From positions 1,736,001 through 1,800,000 of the forward strand of contig CP069418.1 of the NCBI GenBank assembly GCA_017569305.1: a stretch of 64,000 nucleotides of DNA. The letters are read 5' to 3'. The DNA comes from Clostridiales bacterium FE2011 (lineage in GTDB: Bacteria > Bacillota > Clostridia > Christensenellales > Aristaeellaceae). The notes beneath the pieces were generated by a model that saw only the letters and a list, made by a program, of their open reading frames with translations, searched no databases and was not told where the DNA came from. Below are positions 56,928 through 64,000 of this stretch, piece by piece. Every line of letters begins with the position of its first letter. Position 1 is the first letter of the stretch. The position numbers and the translations under genes are program-made.

Positions 56928-59900
56928 ATGAAACTTCTGGTTCCTCGGCAGAGTCAGCAGACGGACGCTGGCTTCGATTTTCAGGACAGTCTATCTTTCT
57001 GGGATGGTCTCTTCCCAGAGATAAAGGAGCGGACAGCCCTACTAAACAGTTTGAAGTCCCTTGGGGAACAGCTCGATGAGTCTGCTCTGCGGCGTTTATT
57101 CGATAGTCAGAAGCAGATTTCGTTTGATTTCTTTGAACAGGAATTCAATGACACATATGTTGCTAGTATCCAGCAGGGGCTTGAAGCGGTGAACGAAGAT
57201 ATTTTGGGGTGGATGAACTATTTTAAACCGCTCCTCGTCTCGTGTATGGAGCCATTGTTCAACCGAATCCATCATTGTTCGGTTGTTTTGGAGCCAAGAG
57301 CTCTGTTTTGTCGTTCGGTGAGTGCACTTGCCAGAATTCTCTTCCAGATGGCATTTCGCGTACTTATTGCTGAAACCAATGCGAGCCGGGATGAAGGTCT
57401 GCTGAAGGGTGCTGATACCGTTGCGAGAGCAACATATTACAAAGAGGTGCTCTTGCAGGATGTATCATATTTGAAGGCTGTCTATTCCAGATACCAGGTC
57501 TTGACTGATATGATGCTGAAGAAGACCGGGCTGATCTGTGAATATATTGAATCCATTATAACAGATTACGAAACGAATCATGAAGCCATCGGGCGGGAAC
57601 TGAACGGCGGATCTACCTTCGGGAAACTTGTCCATATCAGGCTCGGAGAAGGTGACACCCACAACCAGGGGAAAAGCGTTGCAATCATTGAGTTCGAACA
57701 AGGGATCCTGGTCTATAAGCCAAGGACTCTTCAACTCGAACAGCGCTACAATACTTTCATTGAGCACCTGAATGCAGCGCACATCCCAGGGTTTTTAGAC
57801 ATCAAAACAATCCGTCTGAAAAACACCGGAGAGACTGGCTGGTGCGAGTTTGTAAGGCAGAAACCCTGCAAAGAAGAAGCCGAAGTCAGGGATTATTACA
57901 CGCGGATTGGTGAACTGCTTGCGATCTTCTATCTCTTCAGCGCCTCTGACTTCCATGCGGAGAATATTATCGCATGCGGTGCATATCCGCTGGTCATTGA
58001 CATGGAGACACTTTTCTCTGCTGATCTGTTTGATCAGAAAACAATAGAGAAGTCTGTGTTCAGTTATATTGGTAGCCTCCTGACCTATTCTGTTAAGGCC
58101 TCTGCCATCCTGCCGACAATGATCCGAAATCGAAAGACGAATAAGCAGGTAGATCTTTCTGGCTTGTCCATGGACGAGGAACAAGAATCCCCCTACAAGT
58201 CCTTTTGTATCATGGATGCAGACAAGGATACGATTCATATTGTTGCAAAAAACCTTGCTATAGGTGGACATAACAACAGTGTAAAATTGCATAATCGGAG
58301 TATGGAATCTCAAAAATATCTCGGGGAGATGCTCCGCGGCTTCGAAATCACCTACGAGTATTTTGTAAATAATCGGGAGTCTGTATTGGCGTACATTGAG
58401 GAGCACTTCAGCGGGCTGATGTTCCGCGTCTTGCTCAGAGGTACAGTGACATACGGCCAGATGCTTTCAACGATGTATCATCCCGACCTTGTGCAGTCTT
58501 TTTTGGACAGGGAAATCTACCTGAACCGGTTGTTTTTGAACGCTGATGAGAAGCATATCGCTCTGGTTCTGGCCGAAATTGAGGATATGAAGAGAGACGA
58601 TGTTCCTATGTTCATGGCGTCCACAGACGAGCGGAGCCTCTACACCTGTGCAGGCCAGGCACTGGAAGGTATTGTACAAAATTCAGCGCTGGAGATGCTC
58701 CGAAGTAAACTTGAACGAATGGGTGCGGCAGATCTTTGCTTTCAGAGGCGCGTGATTATCTACAGCTATGCAGACCTGTACAGAAATGATGTTTATATTA
58801 CAGGCTATCGCTATCATGAAGCCGAAGAAGCGCAAGAGCCGGACGGAGAGTCACAGATCCATGTGCTGGTGGAACAGGTCGCGAAATATTGCGATGCAAA
58901 CAGTATTAGTCTTACGGTGAACGGTCAGACCGAGCGTTCATGGATCGGATATCTTGAGGTGGAGGATCAGTTTCGAACGATTACTCCCATCGGGATTAAT
59001 CTTTACGATGGCAATGCTGGGATGGTGCTTTTCTATGCCGCGCTATACAAGTATACGCAGAAGCGGTGCTATTTGGAAACTATGCGGGAAGTGCTCCGAC
59101 CGATTGAACAGTATTTTGAGAAAAATAGCATCGGCAAGGAAACACAAAATGGTTTATACAATGGATGTAGCGGCGCGGTCTATCTCTACGCTGTCATATC
59201 GGATTTGCTCCATGAGGAATCTTACAGAGCGCATGCTGACAGATTACTGCGGGAGATGGCGAGTAGTAGAGTGCTCTCTCAGAAGAACGATGTGATGATA
59301 GGAAATGCGGGAGCGATTCTTGTTGCTGCCCGCTTGTCGGAGCCCGGAGACGCGATCATTGATCCGTATCTGCATACACTTGCGCAGAAGATCATAGAAG
59401 CGGCAGATGTGTATCCTACAGGTTGTTTTATAGGAAAGGAAGGTTACACTGGCTATGCGCACGGCACAGCAGGTATTTCCCATGCCTTGTACAAGGTTTA
59501 CAAGCGGACAGGGGATGAGCACATCCTTTTGGCTGTGGAAAAAATGCTTGCTTATGAGCGTGGACAATACGTTACAGAAGCAGGTAATTTCCGCAGGAGC
59601 CTTACTGACAAACGCTGTGATTGCAAGTGGTGTCATGGAATGTCGGGCATTCTGCTCAACCGCCTTTCGCTCAAGGAGGATGGATATTCAGATAGCCTCC
59701 TCGACAGTGAGATTGAGATTGGCATTCGGACGCTGAAGCAAGTGGGCTTTGGCGCGGATTACTGCCTTTGCCATGGCGACATCGGCAATCTCATGATCTT
59801 GCAACAAGCGGCAGTGCTTTTGCAGGATGGAGCTCTACAGCAACAAGTCAGACGGAACACAGAGCGTCTCGCCACACAATTGATAGAACGGCTGAAAGGC

Positions 59901-60020
59901 AGTCCGGATTTTCTGGAAAATGCTGGCTTTGGTCTGATGACAGGGCTTGCCGGAATCGGATACGGCTTAATTGCATTAGAGGACAGAAACGCTCGAATCC
60001 CCAATATTCTTGCAGTTTAG
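56928..60020 (+). CDS. lanM: Class II lanthipeptide synthetase LanM
   Basis: About 1030 residues, the usual LanM size. The enzyme phosphorylates and dehydrates Ser/Thr of the precursor, then adds Cys thiols to form lanthionine rings. The N-terminal dehydratase (DUF4135, about 100-650) shows a kinase-like core: Lys264 in VYKPRT, D341-F-H343-AEN and D358-M-E360. The C-terminal LanC-like cyclase (about 700-1025) has GYAHGTAGISHAL and the zinc ligands Cys902 (WCHG), Cys948 and His949 (CHGD). The ATG at 56928 is chosen; a GTG at 56814 would add 38 residues unlike LanM, but neither has a strong ribosome site. Confidence 0.95.
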   Translation: MKLLVPRQSQQTDAGFDFQDSLSFWDGLFPEIKERTALLNSLKSLGEQLDESALRRLFDSQKQISFDFFEQEFNDTYVASIQQGLEAVNEDILGWMNYFKPLLVSCMEPLFNRIHHCSVVLEPRALFCRSVSALARILFQMAFRVLIAETNASRDEGLLKGADTVARATYYKEVLLQDVSYLKAVYSRYQVLTDMMLKKTGLICEYIESIITDYETNHEAIGRELNGGSTFGKLVHIRLGEGDTHNQGKSVAIIEFEQGILVYKPRTLQLEQRYNTFIEHLNAAHIPGFLDIKTIRLKNTGETGWCEFVRQKPCKEEAEVRDYYTRIGELLAIFYLFSASDFHAENIIACGAYPLVIDMETLFSADLFDQKTIEKSVFSYIGSLLTYSVKASAILPTMIRNRKTNKQVDLSGLSMDEEQESPYKSFCIMDADKDTIHIVAKNLAIGGHNNSVKLHNRSMESQKYLGEMLRGFEITYEYFVNNRESVLAYIEEHFSGLMFRVLLRGTVTYGQMLSTMYHPDLVQSFLDREIYLNRLFLNADEKHIALVLAEIEDMKRDDVPMFMASTDERSLYTCAGQALEGIVQNSALEMLRSKLERMGAADLCFQRRVIIYSYADLYRNDVYITGYRYHEAEEAQEPDGESQIHVLVEQVAKYCDANSISLTVNGQTERSWIGYLEVEDQFRTITPIGINLYDGNAGMVLFYAALYKYTQKRCYLETMREVLRPIEQYFEKNSIGKETQNGLYNGCSGAVYLYAVISDLLHEESYRAHADRLLREMASSRVLSQKNDVMIGNAGAILVAARLSEPGDAIIDPYLHTLAQKIIEAADVYPTGCFIGKEGYTGYAHGTAGISHALYKVYKRTGDEHILLAVEKMLAYERGQYVTEAGNFRRSLTDKRCDCKWCHGMSGILLNRLSLKEDGYSDSLLDSEIEIGIRTLKQVGFGADYCLCHGDIGNLMILQQAAVLLQDGALQQQVRRNTERLATQLIERLKGSPDFLENAGFGLMTGLAGIGYGLIALEDRNARIPNILAV

Positions 60021-60180
60021 TAAGGCGAAACACAGAAATGAACATCCCGATCATGAGGGTAATACGTGTTACCATCATCTATACATACTGAATAAAAACA
60101 ATCATAGCATCAAGGAAAGCCGTCATGATCGCAGATTTGAGTTGTACGGGGTTGTCTTGCGTTCACAGAGAGGAGGAGGA

Positions 60181-60942
60181 TTGAGTACGACATACAAAAT
60201 TGTGACGATAAATGGGAGCCCAAGAGGGGCAAAATCAAGCACTGGAGCCTTTCTCAAAGCTGTTGTCAGCGGGCTTCGGAAGAGGATCGACATCGAAACG
60301 TATGAGCTTGATTTAAGCAAGTACAAGGTGAGCTTCTGCAGAGGTTGCTCGAACTGCTTTGAAACTGGGAAATGCCCGCTGGATCTGCAGGACGATATGC
60401 CCGAACTCAAAAAGATGATTCTGATGGCAGACGTTTTGCTGATCGGCACGCCCATATACGCAGGGAATATCACGGCGCAGATGAAACTTTTGCTGGATAG
60501 AATGTCTTACTGGATGCATCTGATGTGCCTCTGTGGAAAGCCGACGGCCCTTCTCACATCCTCTTGTGGGAATGGAGCAAACTTCGTGAAGACCTATCTG
60601 TCTTCGGCGGTGAAGTTTATGGGGGGACGAGAGGTCTCCTTCCAGAATTATCTTGTCTTCACAGAGAATGATGTGCAGGAGGTGGAGAATGTACAGAGAA
60701 CCGAAGAAATGGTCGCAGACATTATTGGAGCCCTAAATGATCCGACGCACATTGGTGAGCGTGAGCGGAAGGATCTTGATTATATCTTTCATTCCATGCA
60801 GAAAAACATGAAGCTTTATGAGGAAGAGCCCAACTTTGAATACCGGTTCTGGAAACACAATGGATTCTTTGAATTTGAGAGTTACATGGATGTAATTATG
60901 AATTCTGAACGAATTATTTCGGACTTTGGAGGCACACTATAA
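60181..60942 (+). CDS. Flavodoxin-like NAD(P)H-dependent oxidoreductase
   Basis: A 253-residue flavodoxin-fold protein. An FMN phosphate-binding loop is present (INGSPRGAKSST, residues about 10-21). A Cys cluster (CRGCSNCFETGKC, about 50-62) is typical of NADPH-dependent FMN reductase/iron-sulfur flavoprotein families. The motif LLIGTPIYAGNITAQMK follows. The start is TTG with AGGAGGAGGA directly upstream. Being inside the lanthipeptide operon and overlapping the next ABC gene, it may tailor the peptide (for example reduce dehydro residues) or serve redox needs. It does not resemble the known LanJ dehydrogenases, so this role is inference. Confidence 0.82.
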   Translation: MSTTYKIVTINGSPRGAKSSTGAFLKAVVSGLRKRIDIETYELDLSKYKVSFCRGCSNCFETGKCPLDLQDDMPELKKMILMADVLLIGTPIYAGNITAQMKLLLDRMSYWMHLMCLCGKPTALLTSSCGNGANFVKTYLSSAVKFMGGREVSFQNYLVFTENDVQEVENVQRTEEMVADIIGALNDPTHIGERERKDLDYIFHSMQKNMKLYEEEPNFEYRFWKHNGFFEFESYMDVIMNSERIISDFGGTL

Positions 60943-61847
60943 TGCATAATGGGATTTGCGTGACTGACTTGTATAAAAAATATGGAAACAACACGGTTCT
61001 GAATAACATCAATATGACCCTGATGCCGGGGGAAATTGTCGGTCTTGTAGGGACAAACGGCGCAGGCAAGAGTACCTTGCTGTCTATTCTCTGCGGATTG
61101 AAAAGGAACTATACGGGAAACGTGGAAATCGATGGCGTAAATATTCGTTCAATGCGAAGAAAGAAGAATATCGGCTGTTTGATAGAGAATCCCGGTCTGT
61201 ATCCGGCACTTACAGGCATGGAGAATATCAAGTATTTTACCTCATTCACGGATACAGTCACCACAGATGAGATAAAAGCATTGGTCGGGGCATTGGAGCT
61301 GGGGGATTTTATTAACAAGAAGGTGAAAAAATACTCTCTTGGTATGAAGCAACGGCTCGGAATCGCTATTGCACTGCTTGGGAGTCCCAAGTACCTGCTG
61401 CTCGACGAGCCCATGCGTGGCGTAGACCCTGAAGTCATACCTGCGTTAAGGAAATATCTGGTCTCCCGCGCGCGCGAGGCAGGCACAGGCATCATGATTT
61501 CCAGCCATATCTTAGGGGAAATCGAGTCCATGTGCGACAGGGTGATAGTTCTGCAGGCGGGGCGGATCATAGAATCCATTGATCTGAAGGAAGACGCGGG
61601 CAGCGCAGAGGAAGATTATATCATCTCGTCGAGTGAGACTGTGCAGATAGAAGCATTCCTGCGTGAGAAGGGCTATTCGGTGCGGCGTACAGAGAATAAG
61701 TTGATGGTTAGAACCAGGGATACCGAAGTGAACGAGCTGATCAAATTGCTTGTAGCAAACGGTCTGAACCTGACGGGAATCGCACCCTACAGAGAGAACC
61801 TGGAAGAACGTTTCATCAAGGCAATCAAACAGGAGGAAGATCAGTGA
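60942..61847 (+). CDS. ABC transporter ATP-binding protein (LanF-like immunity)
   Basis: A 301-residue ATPase. Walker A GTNGAGKST (about 36-44), signature YSLGMKQRLGIAIAL, Walker B YLLLDEPMRGVDP and H-loop ISSHILGEIE are intact. It fits the LanF/BcrA-type ATPase that works with two small permeases to remove lantibiotics from the membrane. Its ATG overlaps the flavoprotein stop by one base, and it overlaps the next gene by 4 bp, so translation is coupled. Confidence 0.92.
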   Translation: MHNGICVTDLYKKYGNNTVLNNINMTLMPGEIVGLVGTNGAGKSTLLSILCGLKRNYTGNVEIDGVNIRSMRRKKNIGCLIENPGLYPALTGMENIKYFTSFTDTVTTDEIKALVGALELGDFINKKVKKYSLGMKQRLGIAIALLGSPKYLLLDEPMRGVDPEVIPALRKYLVSRAREAGTGIMISSHILGEIESMCDRVIVLQAGRIIESIDLKEDAGSAEEDYIISSSETVQIEAFLREKGYSVRRTENKLMVRTRDTEVNELIKLLVANGLNLTGIAPYRENLEERFIKAIKQEEDQ

Positions 61848-62569
61848 AAACAGTTTTATATGATCTGAAGCGCAACTATAAAGCAATAGGAATCTTCTGT
61901 CTGTTTTCATTTGTGGTGATTGCCCAGTTTTGGCGGAGAGATTTGAGATCCTATTCAGTTGCTGTCTTGAACTATTACTTTTTCTGGACTTCTTTTATTG
62001 GCATGATGGTCGTGATAACCAACTTGCATATGGAGGATTTCCGTAGCGGTGCCATCAAGGAACTGTATGTGTTCATAGAGAGCGGATGGAAGCTTATTGC
62101 CAGACGGCTGCTCAGTGTGATTTGTGTGGCCGGCATATTCTATTTGCCTGCACTTATCAACCAGACGATCGGTATTCAGAAGCTGAAAAAAGTCGATCCG
62201 AGCCTGGTCGAGGGAACTTATGCGTTGAATTTGCTGGTGATCTATATGGGCGCAGCAGTTTTCCTGTCTGCTTATGTGATGTTGATCGCATACAGCGTAC
62301 GTTCGTATAAAAAGGCGTACTTTATTGCGGTGCTGCCCCCGCTTGTCCTTAACTATCTACTGCCCTTTATTATCACACAGGGACAACTGGACGAGAACGG
62401 ACCGCTGGGTATGGTGAGCAAGATACTGAAAAAAACCCCGAACGGGATTATCACGGTATGGTCTCAAACTCAGATGGTTTCTTGGGAGGATGGGGTTTTG
62501 CTGCTTGTCTATATTGCAGGTTTGTATGCAGTTGCTTATGTCTTTTATCGGAATCGAGACTGTATATAG
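61844..62569 (+). CDS. ABC transporter permease (LanE/LanG-like)
   Basis: A 241-residue membrane protein with about six hydrophobic segments, GTG start. It lacks conserved sequence motifs, as is usual for this group. Position after a LanF-like ATPase and size match LanE/LanG immunity permeases (ABC-2 type). The region from about 57 to 85 (HMEDFRSGAIKELY) resembles the cytoplasmic coupling loop of this family. Confidence 0.82.
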   Translation: MKTVLYDLKRNYKAIGIFCLFSFVVIAQFWRRDLRSYSVAVLNYYFFWTSFIGMMVVITNLHMEDFRSGAIKELYVFIESGWKLIARRLLSVICVAGIFYLPALINQTIGIQKLKKVDPSLVEGTYALNLLVIYMGAAVFLSAYVMLIAYSVRSYKKAYFIAVLPPLVLNYLLPFIITQGQLDENGPLGMVSKILKKTPNGIITVWSQTQMVSWEDGVLLLVYIAGLYAVAYVFYRNRDCI

Positions 62570-62617
62570 CGAAGTTGTGGCGATGTAATTCGGATTAATG
62601 GAGTGATTTGGAGTAAA

Positions 62618-63325
62618 ATGTATCAGTATATTAAAAATGAATGTAACAGAATAATTAAATGGAAGTCGTGGCTACTGGTTGCGGCGATCTGTCTGTTCGT
62701 AATGGTATTAGTACGTGCTTGTGATGCCGGAGCAGCAGTCTTCGTTTATTCGATCCTGGCAAATCTTGGATATGTTTTCGTGATCGGCATCTGTGTATGT
62801 GTGGCGACCGATGACTTTGAGAATGGCACATATATTCAGGCTTTTACCGGGAAATACAGTGTGCCGCACATTATCGGCGCAAAACTCATTGCAGCGGCAG
62901 TCGAGGCACTGGTCATTGCAGCGTTGAGCTGCATCCTGTCGTTCATAGCGACATACGGGCAGATAGAAGGCGTACAGCTGGAAGAGATGTTACGTTTGTT
63001 TGGTATGACAATGCTCACCTACTTGGTCGGAGCGATGCTTTTGGCATCTGTTGCTGTTTTGATGGGTAGTTTTATAAAGAATCAGGGTATTTGCGTAGTT
63101 TTGATGTTTTCCCTCTTTTTAGGGGTGTTCGCAGAAATTATTGGCTTGGTAAAATCTCACTTCAATATCAACACGGTTGCAGGTTATCTGCTTACTCAGT
63201 TTGCGCTTTTGCCGGAAATGATGCTCAATGGAGCGGCTTCTTTTCAACAGATAGGCTTCTGTATGGGAGCTGCCATGCTTAATTATGTAATTATATGCTG
63301 CACAAGAAGATGGTGGTTAGGATAA
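62618..63325 (+). CDS. ABC transporter permease (second LanE/LanG-like)
   Basis: A 235-residue membrane protein with about six hydrophobic segments and DDFENGTYIQAFTGK, similar in type to the coupling loop of the previous permease. Together they would form the LanEG heterodimer. The ATG at 62618 (with TTGGAG upstream) is preferred to a GTG at 62603. Confidence 0.82.
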   Translation: MYQYIKNECNRIIKWKSWLLVAAICLFVMVLVRACDAGAAVFVYSILANLGYVFVIGICVCVATDDFENGTYIQAFTGKYSVPHIIGAKLIAAAVEALVIAALSCILSFIATYGQIEGVQLEEMLRLFGMTMLTYLVGAMLLASVAVLMGSFIKNQGICVVLMFSLFLGVFAEIIGLVKSHFNINTVAGYLLTQFALLPEMMLNGAASFQQIGFCMGAAMLNYVIICCTRRWWLG

Positions 63326-63332
63326 GGTTGCT

Positions 63333-64000
63333 ATGAGGAAACGAGTAACATTTATCGAACAAATCAGCACTACTGAGTGCGGTATCACCTGTGTTGCAAT
63401 GCTTCTGAGGTATTACAAAAGCTATGTGAGCTTGCAACAGCTCCGGGATTTGCTGGACACAGGAAGAGACGGCACTTCAATTGGTCAACTGGTGGCGCTG
63501 TGTAAGAAGCTGAATCTGCTTGCTAAGCCGGAAAAGATTGATTTTTCTCAGATTGAGAGAAATCAGGCACCTTTTATTGCTCTTTGCTACAACAGTCATT
63601 TTCTTGTCGTAGAGAAGATCACCAAGAAATATGTATATATTGTAGACCCAGCTTCCGGAGCAGAGTATGTTTCTCACGATGAATTCAAAGAAATATACTC
63701 AGGATATATCATATGTATTGCACCGGACAGAAATTTTGTTCCGCAAAAAAGAGACATCCATCTGTTTTCCGAATACATTCAGGTATTTAAGGAAAAGAAG
63801 GGATTATTCGCAGCGATATTTGTCATATCGATTGTTATATACGCGTTTTCATTGGCGGTTCCTATCTTGATGAAATATGCGATTGACAGCATCAATATAA
63901 AAACAGAATCTGTGGAACAACCCTTAATCATGCTGATCATATTTGTCGGACTTGCCTCATTGCTTGGGTATATTCAAAGCAATTGCTTAATCAGCTACAG
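63333..64000 (+). CDS. lanT: LanT-type peptidase-containing ABC transporter (partial)
   Basis: The 5' 222 codons are in the window; the gene runs off the right edge. An N-terminal C39 peptidase domain (1-135) has the oxyanion Gln10, catalytic Cys16 (TTECGITCVAML), His89 (NSHFLVVEK) and Asp105 (VDPASG), the residues that cut after Gly-Gly leaders. Two membrane segments of an exporter domain follow (about 152-175 and 195-218). It removes the precursor leader and exports the peptide. The ATP-binding domain is outside the window. Confidence 0.92.
   Translation, partial: MRKRVTFIEQISTTECGITCVAMLLRYYKSYVSLQQLRDLLDTGRDGTSIGQLVALCKKLNLLAKPEKIDFSQIERNQAPFIALCYNSHFLVVEKITKKYVYIVDPASGAEYVSHDEFKEIYSGYIICIAPDRNFVPQKRDIHLFSEYIQVFKEKKGLFAAIFVISIVIYAFSLAVPILMKYAIDSINIKTESVEQPLIMLIIFVGLASLLGYIQSNCLISY

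Overview
The window looks like a chromosomal segment of a Gram-positive, anaerobic member of the Clostridia (Bacillota), probably an uncultured gut or rumen lineage. Support comes from strong AGGAGG-type ribosome sites, frequent GTG/TTG starts, a low-to-mid GC housekeeping set (radA, a YacL-like PIN-TRAM protein, addA, recF, dnaN, pgsA, rimO, polA), a pyrophosphate-dependent phosphofructokinase, and clostridial 16S/23S/5S genes. The family cannot be named with confidence from sequence reading alone.

Layout. 1-6.1 kb: tail of leuS, a large secreted SH3/peptidoglycan-binding protein, radA and a YacL-like membrane PIN-TRAM protein. 6.2-14.2 kb: a heterodimeric ABC exporter, gap, a fucose/arabinose-isomerase-like enzyme and a metallo-beta-lactamase-fold protein. 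14.2-22.6 kb: a replication/repair block on the minus strand (rimO-pgsA, dnaN-recF, addA). It has two perfect parS sites between recF and addA and a dense DnaA-box cluster at the 3' end of addA; this is probably the origin-proximal region although dnaA is not in the window. 22.7-31.5 kb: polA, a stand-alone FakA C-terminal-like protein, a complete branched-chain amino acid ABC transporter (livJHMGF) and an XRE-S24 regulator. 31.7-46.1 kb: minus-strand metabolic and accessory genes (DUF1015, a secreted flavinylated FAD reductase, tautomerase, phosphatase, DUF3267, Nudix, PTS-EIIC-like permease, methyltransferase, nucleoside phosphorylase, hydrolase, phosphodiesterase-type enzyme, an unknown gene behind a candidate leader-peptide attenuator, PFP, and an rRNA uracil methyltransferase). 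46.3-51.6 kb: a full rRNA operon with tRNA-Asn, followed by a tandem-repeat block bounded by a duplicated tRNA tail. 52.2-55.4 kb: YdcF-like, DUF2804 and HD-domain genes.

55.4-64.0 kb: a more AT-rich accessory island encoding a class II lanthipeptide system: a precursor with a Gly-Gly leader and an unusually long 55-residue core ending in a TxSxEC motif, a LanM synthetase, a flavodoxin-like oxidoreductase, an ABC ATPase with two permeases (immunity/LanFEG type), and the start of a LanT peptidase-transporter cut by the window edge. The working model is: LanM dehydrates and cyclises the precursor, LanT removes the leader and exports it, the LanFEG-like pump protects the producer, and the flavoprotein may add a further modification.

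Short repeats are a recurrent theme. Heptanucleotide arrays (AATTCAN type) lie in intergenic regions, three times as inverted pairs around 100-260 bp of unique DNA, and once forming the 3' end of recF. A second heptad array (GAGGTAG), a hairpin array with 7-nt spacers, and the repeats after tRNA-Asn are separate families.
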